Positions 31,601 through 35,392 of a DNA stretch of 40,337 bases are shown here, one piece after another (position 1 is the stretch's first letter; every line of letters begins with the position of its first letter). The notes beneath the pieces are model-generated. The model was not told where the DNA came from and ran no database searches. It saw only the letters and a list, made by a program, of their open reading frames with translations. Source of the stretch: Candidatus Martarchaeota archaeon. Lineage in GTDB: Archaea; Micrarchaeota; Micrarchaeia; Micrarchaeales; Micrarchaeaceae. The DNA lies in the NCBI GenBank assembly GCA_023380795.1, contig JAMCSF010000022.1, positions 1 through 40,337 on the forward strand, read 5' to 3'. A program made the position numbers and the translations under genes.

Positions 31601-31863
31601 GCAATTCAACCGCATACATATACGCATATGGCAGCAAATGGGTGTCGCAGTCCAACTACTTCGGCCCTACGAATACTACTTATGCCAACCTTACAGGAGT
31701 TCCTTGGGCTCTCGCAGGTAAAATATTTGACATACAGAGGAACTGGATAGTGAGCATAGCCCCGGGATCAGCAGCAACCGTGTACATAGGCGCAGACATA
31801 CCGAATGCCACCTATGAGGGCAACTACTCCCAGAGCATATACTTCGTGAGCGACTGCGCCTGA
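16639..31863 (+). CDS. giant modular pilin-type surface protein, DUF2341/LamG/Ig repeats
   Basis: An uninterrupted reading frame of about 5,074 codons (>500 kDa). The N-terminus RQQSAMEFILTYGWAILLIA is a class III (type IV pilin-like) signal peptide. A pilin-like head of ~170 residues and a Ser/Thr linker (17161-17283) follow. Seven DUF2341-type modules start near 17284, 18766, 20846, 22376, 23890, 25890 and 30545; each has P-FQQ, a GEAPQLS..Y..YDDG segment and a jelly-roll-like region, mostly ending WxRxRxYPPNGVMPS. Module 2 is split by a LamG-like insert (~18945-19560). Modules are separated by Ig-like domains, several ending in the Big_3_5-like G-N-x-N-Y-T pattern, plus arrays of 4 and 15 repeats. 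No C-terminal anchor is present. ATG 16639 is 13 nt after the ATPase stop; ATG 16681 would start directly at the signal peptide. Likely an adhesin or filament component; ligand unknown. Confidence 0.92.
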   Translation: MRDKTANASTTSAKMQLRQQSAMEFILTYGWAILLIAIVLGAMYAVGLFRPSIPTTCLPDSGYLCESPIMNTSGYVAVKFGTVNQQNIIITGLGCSNGDVVPSNISLTNTPVSSGQVKALVFKCPVHSHSINSHFTGTLWLQYTADGIPGQLGEIGTLSASESTPDIVATAFVSSNSTSTSTSTTSTSTSTTTTSTSTTSTSTTSTSTTTSTSTIPYVPIILKNSQSSNTPAPFQQMVVVNSTKYSSYIYPGWSNVEFTTGPAATGNTISAWIESNATNSSKSTVVWLKLPSGISANSPSLLYMDFMPANVLSSNGPTGEAPQLSPTYAEYDDGANVFNSYWNFAGTSLPSGWTSGGSVTVDNGISVAYSGYAQTAADFGLNTSQIFDAYGDLSAATSGNNAGVGYAASNSFPIASGNGGIIWNLNNNAESTSNAWLITWTGSAWAGETSLTATGYNVWSIYWASPSSASGYVDYSSSYTSTTDIPSVNLPIGFFNLQGSQSTIGPFYWARMRAYPPNGIMPSVTFWNQDGAPSLKIEKNTTVYASSNDIINATALFSNASIELLRNGSVIASGTGSVSYTINSNSSSIWAAGKYKITAYEPNALVANNTENLTVTKASPAINISTSNAKFSMGAISNYSITYSVNSINNQLKAYLSVNGANVSSTNSVATYTMNISNTTTFYAFTNGNANYTSLAINKTSVYVVRYPYYVPITIYNNQSSNTPAPFQQLININVSKYADYVNANMSNIFFFYGNKTIVPSWRESGATGATFNGNPAYLTQEKGYTWMNNAAQHFTMSIWVNPSSPNGVILDELNQSASWHDAWLDLVNGNVYMKIWNLACVNLGAIPDNQWSNIVMEYNGSTYSGYINGNFAGSSTGTRSVLGGSYAFSYALGKNDTTNCGSGSAFDGSMLNYQIYNTTLQPSGIASIYSSGRYGIPPFNASEGLSGWWQLKFNSTAGESNDNLTYSNVNFTSMHSSYWLKINGGIPATSSITLYMGFANKSDSLLNKLTTGEAPQLSSTYAQYDDGADVFNNYWNFAGTSLPSGWTYVSQGGSSYSVNNGITFNTVNNNPSGGIYSSVSISSPIVIDALQNIGTTAAEQTIGPELNNYAIAFGNEGGSGPERGIGTVSSSTPGLITGWLVQTTTNPPTANTNYINTLYYVSGSLNYSVNYKSVLTATSTISGSEPLAIWTYAPATGTVFTQWLRTRAYPPNGVMPSYNIGSVYAPGAPELTINKSTIPYGQSDEITASSQISGDQVELSINGNVVSGPTSNTINYEFPVTIPGIYAVNAININNSKFTSAQIQVIKAVPELYAPKSGFYSNPLNFTYSISTVDNQLTGKLYLNGTEISSTDSSNSIVLSGVGSTYSLLFNTSGDGNYTNASTGTIEVRLEKASSPYRIPAGIYHYSPIYVYNNQSVPTIPHPQEYIQINASAFSSYLTYNYSSANLEFFTSNGTIIPAWIASNSSGRITIWLKLPESIPPKSNMTLYMGFANNTANLLSNSGTSGIGEAPQLSPTYAEYDDGAGVFQAYFNADTPLSDFIIQGGYGVTKVSTYCTTAANCRSKTVYYLEVTGSGTRSFDMAYNTAFPDNATLALGSNIGTNLTNEGFVGLGAASVSSTPGVENAAGNGNSIGITWLQNGNFGYSPSASSNLPPNYAYYEMSYVPGAPNVVASIYEQNASVSETNYIPSGYGPGLYIGVGSATENIQELAYTSWQAAAQSTSTGIFPTAIVMQNPKPSGSAALFINGKSQNTTLNYSVINITASLQSSAYSNDTVNLLLDGNTLCTGTFSCTYEGYIAASATAYNVTAENVQTSSRQTLSLKVEKKVPDITETVPYYGVNNGTAYYSVNTVNSQVKAYLYANGVEVSNTISESSYTVNSIGNYSFYAYTPGDENYTNFTTATKTLHIIRSPKFYIPLLITNNQTSNTPAPFQQELTFNSLAYRYAEAGDLDNIMFFYANGTAIPSWLEAGNTNTSASTIYWLNISHGIPAKSSIKIYMGIFAQNMSLFNNLSTGEAPQLSTPFGKYNDIAYVMNKGLLYQIWGWGGSGIQPQYELYQSNMTPGSSFTFGSTAATASSTLYNTNFTGITEDVDGSQEPYVVINYQNGYSGGVPPPDPPVSNDNFWLLKAIGFVNYTSGVSLYGIADDAIGLGYSQSTTGSIGSWIGGTNNPNNTISAWKGEGATVYSGTISSSGDYPIELDFENQNGPGYVGMWSNSPLEYYSAAYPPNGIMPSSNVEAINGPPALNITANTIAYSNTTDYIYATARPSNNTVEILINGNVVDTGTGTLNYTLPVLPAGIYSIEAYDVNKSLSTNGTVTIVKAVPKITQTSGGTYSNNYTIGFASNTVKDQLTLNLYVDNAIVASTNSVSDYPINNVGNYTFFAGTAGNANYTARNLTLQQLHVIPKQVPSVVPNDIAYYVPIVIANNQPVATPAPFQEMLTVDSALYSQYENGSLENVKFFYSNGTTVPSWLYSGNSNRSTSSVYWVKLSNGIAADSYQTIFMGFSTMEAVIMNNRTTGEAPQLSKVYGQYDDIAGVMNPGLLYEVYYNGAITGCVPNDTYAYAAGVYSGYSINGSCSPIASSTLPSLTPLTGTSQAVDGSGENNVLINVEGGYTSGAPFPNPPVSDYSQIIVTKSIGFVDSRHPINFYVLIDDAGQLGYSNYTLNGSEENWLGSYSNSYNIINEWRAEGATQYEGIVTGTGAYRIQYDYANQGGPGYWSLWSNSSVSYYSPSAQPNGVMPAYTTGQLGYGMNRLIIANDPAQYHVKSGVIAVGLNLTNSLDIYVNGSLVKSGTGIVNYTEDNLPLGNFSVKSVNLATSNTITANLRIIPNDPFLIIQFPQSLYGDQDNITGISNVTGDRIELRLEDGVILAAASNTVVYGGNTLKPGKYNITAIDLNQPAYSQTKSLIILPPNVTLSIQHQTALYNTNDIINATTSQTLDHVTIAINGTVVANSTAKASYTENSLPLGVYPVQACDADSLTCTNIENLTIAPNDPHISIQNRLAEFGENDTITATSNVTGDNVSIIINGNVVASGKGTAQFNTASLVPGTYNATAEDTVQPAYSQPLQFEVTGQVVSPAGILSYVPILITNNQSTATKAPFQQMIEVNAQSYASYESGGMQNVEFSYANGTIIPSWFEGSLANESKTTSLNESASDVYWLKIANGIPAKSSITVYMDFAEVGKNLLNLNSTGEAPQLSSTYAEYDDGANIFNSYWNFNGTSMPSGFTEYSNGGSTSVDNGINIDLASSGDYLSFVYDTAINSNDTIVETYDSGTRGNGPTDLGIYQSNSDSVGGYAGVADTWGWGYGTISSGYGNIGRPFDISDGNGVASIYWIGSGNEGVGWNYDFVSSTNTNEAFQNSAYMAIGIGYAAPGSDINYYWLRTRYYPPDGVMPSVDFGAERSTTGAYLNIQHNPSLYRTNDTLTAIASNATYIIEILKDGTLISRGTGSTSYTENDFSIGTYNITADNLNTGNTTTLKLSVIPNPPRLSISKAKLLFGQEDTISAYSNVTGDKIAIEISNSIVSEGVNNATYAETNLSIGNHTVVAEDLNSSNLAQSAPQLITVLKNPPKLEIEFANSPYGKDDNITAISNVTGNRVQILVNNAIVANATGIATYNANALTVGTYNITARDISPNDTSQVSNALTITPPNIELYFTSNPGFYGNRDEIAAEASISIDNVTLSINGNVVASGVGKANLTESNFSLGNYTVQGCDTTAKFCTANTILEVEPNPPLLTIQHNPMLYDVDNNITAKANNTGSAIKLLINGTVVENGTNEVFYNAKSLALGTYNITAESQSDNALAVTTERLAVNKNLPILSIQNRTPPYGNTNLISVLANVTGYPVELLINGTEVAQGIGNITYDADALKPGNYTVIAADTNSSNPSTVNSTIKVLAPKVSITPVKGSPEYGINFTLEANTTQKLDTVNMSISNTLIGSSVSHFYYTEDNLSIGSYNVTACDVNAGVCAKYLLTISKNYPSLKLTQNPSPYGTPNYATVNTSLLGKEVTLSINGNVVAHSLNGLSYNLTNLTTGTYGLVAKVNDSSDDNATTSVSLSVTTPQAYIKISNDPELYNQSGYINASASLKTAPVALYINGTEVANSTGSVSYSEARLKIGSYSIKACDTYSGACSYSSLVVVPNPPGLSAQYYKPLYNQNDTVAAATNISSYGIQVKLNGNVIANDTKFYSFNTKGFAPGLYNVTATELDANDSYAESTVLITVEKPAISLSLTSNTPYYSATDAINATTSQPSDYIDLYINGNVVSKSKASVSYAENSLAIGRYNVTACDVNASSCASANLSVVPNPPILAIRKSPELYSANDTITATANVTGNRVQILVNNAIVANATGIATYNANVLSTGTYNITARDISPNDTSQVSRQLDVIPNPPLLTIQHNPDVYSRNDTISARSNLSLNRVSLFINGKAVVSDAINATYDANTLAVGTYNITAEDVNASNIAYSTEYLSIVPNPPLLTIQHNPALYGVNDSIRLESNITGNPVALYINGTEVANAIDNLTYMEDALAIGNYIITVKDMSPNNTASFNTTLHILPNKPLLKVQGNPAMPGQNDTISAIANRSGDSVELLINGTEVASGTGTVNYDTNRLAVGYYSIVAVDTVQPAYSKKLVFAVANAPIAPTNITSLIPILITNNQSVPTLPQFQQLLHINSSAYSTAEKANLSNVEFFYANGTVIPAWIEQNATSSSKQTAYWIKLLSSIPAKGRQIVYMGFSNLNIFSQHITGEAPQLSSTYARYDNGQNVFNYYTDFAGTSANTSQYTINGIAAIDNGLVLPPSNKTSYVSSVKEYDAATNESDIYWDATTPLKNAITLGYNASHAVTVVNALFWAINKDNDRLFTAKSIFNNFENGLNLSGNYVFSNYNVGNRSYGSYSSLAQEQNYTSYNTSTYSFNGKAFLQVENNPNNRSTGVSADVYWMRTRSTPPNGVMPFASYGLLHAHSIGSCNITASTSTISLGTLFANTSEATKEPITITNHGNSTAYIYAYGSKWVSQSNYFGPTNTTYANLTGVPWALAGKIFDIQRNWIVSIAPGSAATVYIGADIPNATYEGNYSQSIYFVSDCA
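16681..16800 (+). other. class III signal peptide and pilin-like hydrophobic helix
   Basis: Residues K-M-Q-L-R-Q-Q-S-A-M-E-F then LTYGWAILLIAIVLGAMYAV. The Q-S-A-M-E-F-x-x-T-Y-G-W-A pattern is the common archaeal pilin-like N-terminus processed by an EppA/FlaK/PibD-type peptidase. The retained helix could anchor the protein or pack into a filament core. Confidence 0.85.
17161..17283 (+). repeat. Ser/Thr dipeptide-coding microsatellite linker
   Basis: About 38 codons alternating Ser and Thr (ACN/TCN), ending at TSTSTIPYVP. It links the pilin-like head to the first DUF2341 module. In-frame gain or loss of repeat units would lengthen or shorten a stalk that is probably O-glycosylated or simply extended. 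Confidence 0.9.
18945..19560 (+). other. LamG/concanavalin-like domain inserted in DUF2341 module 2
   Basis: After SWRESGATG the DUF2341 frame is interrupted by about 200 residues with MSIWVNPSSPNGVILDELN, NQWSNIVMEYNGS, YSGYINGNFAGSS, FDGSMLNYQIYNTTL and SIYSSGRYG, the typical LamG order. DUF2341 then resumes at YWLKINGGIPATSSITLYMG. The other six modules have only a few residues here. Confidence 0.75.
24901..25863 (+). repeat. array of four Ig-like repeats (~80 residues each)
   Basis: Repeat units begin near RLIIANDP, FLIIQFPQS, TLSIQHQTA and HISIQNRLA. Shared signature: Y..ND.I.A.SN.TGD.V.I.INGNVVA.G then LxxGTYNxTAxD. Not recognised as a named Ig family from the pattern alone. Confidence 0.85.
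27413..27568 (+). repeat. near-identical DNA repeat, copy 1 (Ig unit 3)
   Basis: Bases 27413-27494 are identical to 29612-29693, and 27514-27568 to 29713-29767, at a constant offset of 2199 nt (733 codons, in frame). The rest of the array is diverged at the DNA level. Confidence 0.95.
29612..29767 (+). repeat. near-identical DNA repeat, copy 2 (Ig unit 12)
   Basis: Partner of 27413-27568; exact tracts of 82 and 55 nt separated by a short diverged segment. Points to recent duplication or gene conversion inside the giant gene. Confidence 0.95.
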
Positions 31864-32201
31864 TGCTTGAATGCTTACCTATTCCCATTCTCTGCGAGAG
31901 GTGTGACGCAAGCCGCAATATAATATACTATTAATATAATTGCCTTTCAATGCAGAAAAGTGCCTAAGTTATACTGCTGCAGTGCATAAGTAAACTTTAC
32001 AGCATTTTCGCACGATTAACTGCGTCAGAGAACGGCTCCTGCTACGCCGCCAATGCCCTCAAATGCACAAATGTTGAAAAATGCCATAAAAACGGAAAAT
32101 CTGTGTTTCGAGGCACAAATCCGTTGATAAAAGAAACCAACCCTGACAATCAACGTAGTTCGGTATTAAACGTATAAAACGAATTTTAAATAAGTCCAAA
32201 G
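31864..32201. other. intergenic region before the S-layer gene
   Basis: No convincing gene longer than a few dozen codons. It holds a 23-codon reading frame starting at 31863 in a TGATG overlap with the giant gene stop, an AT-rich imperfect inverted repeat GCAAT...ATTGC at 31915-31943 that may end the giant transcript, and further AT-rich boxes (CGTATAAAAC near 32171, GAATTTTAAATAAG near 32181) that could be secondary promoters. Confidence 0.5.
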
Positions 32202-32210
32202 CTTTAAATA
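32202..32210 (+). promoter_or_regulatory. S-layer promoter TATA box
   Basis: CTTTAAATA preceded by the BRE-like CCAAAG. It predicts initiation near 32232, which is downstream of ATG 32222 and therefore favours ATG 32264 as the translation start. Confidence 0.55.
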
Positions 32211-32263
32211 CTTTTCATAAAATGGTATTCACAAACAAACGTGTAAAACGTTTAAGTGATAGA

Positions 32264-35197
32264 ATGAAAAGTCTAAACCCAAAGAGGATAGCAGCTGTCG
32301 TAGGAGGCGCAGCTTTGTTAGCGACAGGCCTTGCGTTCGCAGGACCGATCTCCTTCCAGAACGTACCTATAATAAGCAATAGCGGGCAACCACTAGTGCA
32401 GATAGTCGTAGGAACATTGGCAAAACCATCGGACGGAGTAGCAGCGGCAAACATTGCAGCAGCGATAGGAAACCTTGCATACACGAGCGTACCGGTAACC
32501 GCAAGCGTCAACACGACGCAGGCAGCGAAGGGACGCTCTGGTTGTTGGTTATCAAGCGCAAAGTACTCGCTCACGAACCAGCAGGTCTACTTCAACGAGA
32601 GCACAACTGCCTACATAAGCGGAACCTATTCGTTCAGCGCATTGATTGGCTCAGTGTTCAACAGGGGAGTAAAGACTAACCAGTACGGAGCAACTAAGAC
32701 GCTTCAGAGCTCATCGCAGTACACATACCCAGAAGAAGATGTGATATCTCCAAGTGGGGTATCAATGCCAAGCCCATTCACTACATATGGCAGCGTACCA
32801 TTTGAGTACTCTGTGACTGCAAGCACAAGCGGCGGTGGAGTTTCATTCTCATCATTTTCAGTGGGGACGAACGACAACATACTTAGGGTAACATCATCCC
32901 AGCTTCCAGCATTGGCAAGCAACATGGGCGCTAACCTAGAAAGCGAGTACCTGTGGCTTACAGGCATGCCAGTATTTGACCAGGGAAGCAACAACAACAT
33001 AAATCAGTTCAACCTGACAAACGTTGGCGGTGCATACCAGGCAGTATTCGGCAACCCGATAGAATTCAGGAGCTCATCCAATGGTGTAAATAACGCACAG
33101 CTACAGCTATTCGGCCAGAACTGGACTATAATAAACTACATGCTTCCGGGCACCAGTGCGTACAACAGCACAAGCGGCGTAAAAACAACAACGTCATTGG
33201 ATACAGTGTCAGGAGGAGGCCTAAGCCTTGCTTCATCGCTTGAGCCAGAAAAGACTGTTTACGTAGGCCAGAACTACTCAACAGGTGGAGCTGAAAACTT
33301 CACAGTACAAGTGGCAGACATTGGACAGCCTAACAGCAACGGCATAAGCCCTGCTGCATTGAAAGTATACCTGAACGGCGCACTCTACAACGTTTCAGCA
33401 GTAAATCCAGGCACAACTGCAAAGTTCAACGACTCTGGGCACAACCTTTACGTAAAGGTATACCAGACATTTGCAGGACTGTACGCATATGAAAAGTATG
33501 CAAAGATACAGCTGTACTCCAACGTTGTAAACGTAACGAGCGGAAACGAGTTCAACAGCACATATGACAAGGGCTGGAACATCGATCTGCTTTGGACAAA
33601 CACATCAAGCACAACTTCAGCAGGCAACGCAATAGCACTGCAGAGCATAGTAGTGTTCAACACAACCCCAACATACCTGACACCAGGACAGAGCTTTGGC
33701 TTCATAGGAAATCCAAAAGCATACAAACTAACATTCGAGCAGCCAAGCTTTGGAAGCGGAACATACACACCAGTAACACTATCAACGAGCGAGTCCAACG
33801 TCAAGTACATAAACCCAGGGAGCTTTGGTGAGAACATAACAGAGCCAGTGCAGATGCTCACAGTATCGGCACCATCCTCATTGAGCAACGCTTTCACAGT
33901 TGGCGGAGTTCCATCGAGCAGCGTAACATACGACTTGATACCTCTGTCATTCAGTAGCACCGCTTCGACATCAAACGCACTGACAGTAACTGGCGCGCTA
34001 TCTGCAGCTACAGATTTCGAAAACCAGATAAGCTCAACGCATCCGCTGACTATTAAGTTCCAGGGACTTACAACCTCAAACACACTGGTTACAGCTACGA
34101 ACACACTGACGAGCTATTCCGAACCGTTTACCCCAACATTCCCGCAGTCCATAACAGAAATAACAAACATAACGGTAAGCTACGTACTTCCGGAGATGAC
34201 GGTATCAGGCACGTTCGGCACAGGAGGCAGTGCAGCGCTGTCATATTCGGCAACCCCTGACGAGATGTACTTAAGGTCTGGACAGTCCAACTACAACCTA
34301 ATAACCATATCAGGCAACCAGGTTCAGTTCAACCAGAACAACGGGCAGAGGCCGAACTTCGACATGAACGCAGAGGCAAATTTCAATCCGGTTGGCCACT
34401 CCTACGAGCTGTTCAACTACTCCATGTCGGAATACCCAGTACCTGCAAATCAGACATCGACAGACAGCTTCACAGTGGGACTAGTAAACTCAAGCAGCGC
34501 AAACCCAACAAGCCCGTTCATCCTGAACTACTCTGCACCGATATCCGGTTCGATAGCACATGACAATGTTACATACACTACAAACACGCAGGGTTCAACT
34601 GTAAGTCTGAACGCCGCACAGGGCTTCTATTCCGAGAAGGGAAGCGAAGTGGCTTCGATATCGCCAGGCTCAGTGACAATCAACTTCGCAAGGGGAGTTG
34701 ACATGCTGAACTTCGTGGTAAGCCCGTACAACATAACTGCAGTGTCGAAAAACTACAAGACAGTTGGCCCAGTAGGCATAGGACAGCCAGTGCCGAACGT
34801 CCCGAACGTGACTGTAGAAAGCGTAACAGCTAACATATCGGTCAGCAACGCAAGTGGTGCAACAGTGACTGGAATAAGCAACCTGACGGCCATACCATCA
34901 GTATCGAGCGCAACGACTCCGGTCTTGCTGAAGAACCTGACAACATCGCCTTTGGCAGTGTTGAACAGCACAGCAAACCCGAGCAGCAACCTGATATTGA
35001 TAGGAAGCGGATTCGTCAACGGACTGAGCGCACAGTTGCAGGCATCGAACAACATAACGTTCACGCCAACAAGCGCACCTGTATTGCAGGCGTTCGGATC
35101 AAACAGGATCCTGATAGCCGGATACTCAGCCAACCAGACAACTGCGGAAGCAAACAAGTTCATACAGGACCTGTACGCATCGGCGAGCACGAGCTAA
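32264..35197 (+). CDS. slp: S-layer protein, methanococcal type
   Basis: Main cell-surface lattice protein, 977 residues. A signal peptide (MKSLNPKRIAAVVGGAALLA, cleavage after LAFA) leads directly into the S_layer_N region: PIISNSGQPLVQIVVG then PSDGVAAANIAAAIGNLAY. The C-terminal S_layer_C-like part has NLILIGSGFVNGLSAQL and NRILIAGYSANQTTAEANKFI. Between them are beta-rich segments with many sequons, so AglB is a likely modifier. ATG 32264 is chosen because AGTGAT (32255-32260) precedes it and the TATA box at 32202-32210 would start the mRNA after ATG 32222; the longer form adds 14 basic residues. The strong, even codon use and the clear terminator fit a highly expressed monocistronic gene. 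Confidence 0.92.
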   Translation: MKSLNPKRIAAVVGGAALLATGLAFAGPISFQNVPIISNSGQPLVQIVVGTLAKPSDGVAAANIAAAIGNLAYTSVPVTASVNTTQAAKGRSGCWLSSAKYSLTNQQVYFNESTTAYISGTYSFSALIGSVFNRGVKTNQYGATKTLQSSSQYTYPEEDVISPSGVSMPSPFTTYGSVPFEYSVTASTSGGGVSFSSFSVGTNDNILRVTSSQLPALASNMGANLESEYLWLTGMPVFDQGSNNNINQFNLTNVGGAYQAVFGNPIEFRSSSNGVNNAQLQLFGQNWTIINYMLPGTSAYNSTSGVKTTTSLDTVSGGGLSLASSLEPEKTVYVGQNYSTGGAENFTVQVADIGQPNSNGISPAALKVYLNGALYNVSAVNPGTTAKFNDSGHNLYVKVYQTFAGLYAYEKYAKIQLYSNVVNVTSGNEFNSTYDKGWNIDLLWTNTSSTTSAGNAIALQSIVVFNTTPTYLTPGQSFGFIGNPKAYKLTFEQPSFGSGTYTPVTLSTSESNVKYINPGSFGENITEPVQMLTVSAPSSLSNAFTVGGVPSSSVTYDLIPLSFSSTASTSNALTVTGALSAATDFENQISSTHPLTIKFQGLTTSNTLVTATNTLTSYSEPFTPTFPQSITEITNITVSYVLPEMTVSGTFGTGGSAALSYSATPDEMYLRSGQSNYNLITISGNQVQFNQNNGQRPNFDMNAEANFNPVGHSYELFNYSMSEYPVPANQTSTDSFTVGLVNSSSANPTSPFILNYSAPISGSIAHDNVTYTTNTQGSTVSLNAAQGFYSEKGSEVASISPGSVTINFARGVDMLNFVVSPYNITAVSKNYKTVGPVGIGQPVPNVPNVTVESVTANISVSNASGATVTGISNLTAIPSVSSATTPVLLKNLTTSPLAVLNSTANPSSNLILIGSGFVNGLSAQLQASNNITFTPTSAPVLQAFGSNRILIAGYSANQTTAEANKFIQDLYASASTS

Positions 35198-35227
35198 TCG
35201 CATTAGCTTGACACAACAAGTGGTTTA

Positions 35228-35265
35228 GAAAGGCGTTTTGCCTTTCCCATTTTCTTATTCTTTTT
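35228..35265 (+). terminator. hairpin plus U-tract terminator of the S-layer gene
   Basis: GAAAGGC-GTTTT-GCCTTTC is a perfect 7-bp stem (35228-35246), 31 nt after the stop codon. T-rich stretches (CATTTTCTTATTCTTTTTA) follow at once, matching oligo-U-dependent archaeal termination. Confidence 0.75.
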
Positions 35266-35353
35266 ATTTCCCTGCATTCAAGCGTGAGCTCTCTTTGTTT
35301 CTTGTTATACTTTCTTTTTCCATGGAAGATTTTTCCTGGCATTGCGTGATATC

Positions 35354-35363
35354 TTTATAAATA
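35354..35363 (+). promoter_or_regulatory. TATA box for the 35393-38122 pair
   Basis: TTTATAAATA, with the predicted start near 35384 and a leader of only ~9 nt carrying GGTG. Independent of the S-layer transcript because the terminator lies before it. Confidence 0.6.
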
Positions 35364-35392
35364 TTGCTTCGGAATAATTACATGGTGCGACC

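Noticed and set aside
33448-34104. 218-codon frame on minus inside the S-layer gene
   Set aside because: Antisense shadow of the strongly biased S-layer codons; composition is Val/Ser-rich with no recognisable domain or start signals.
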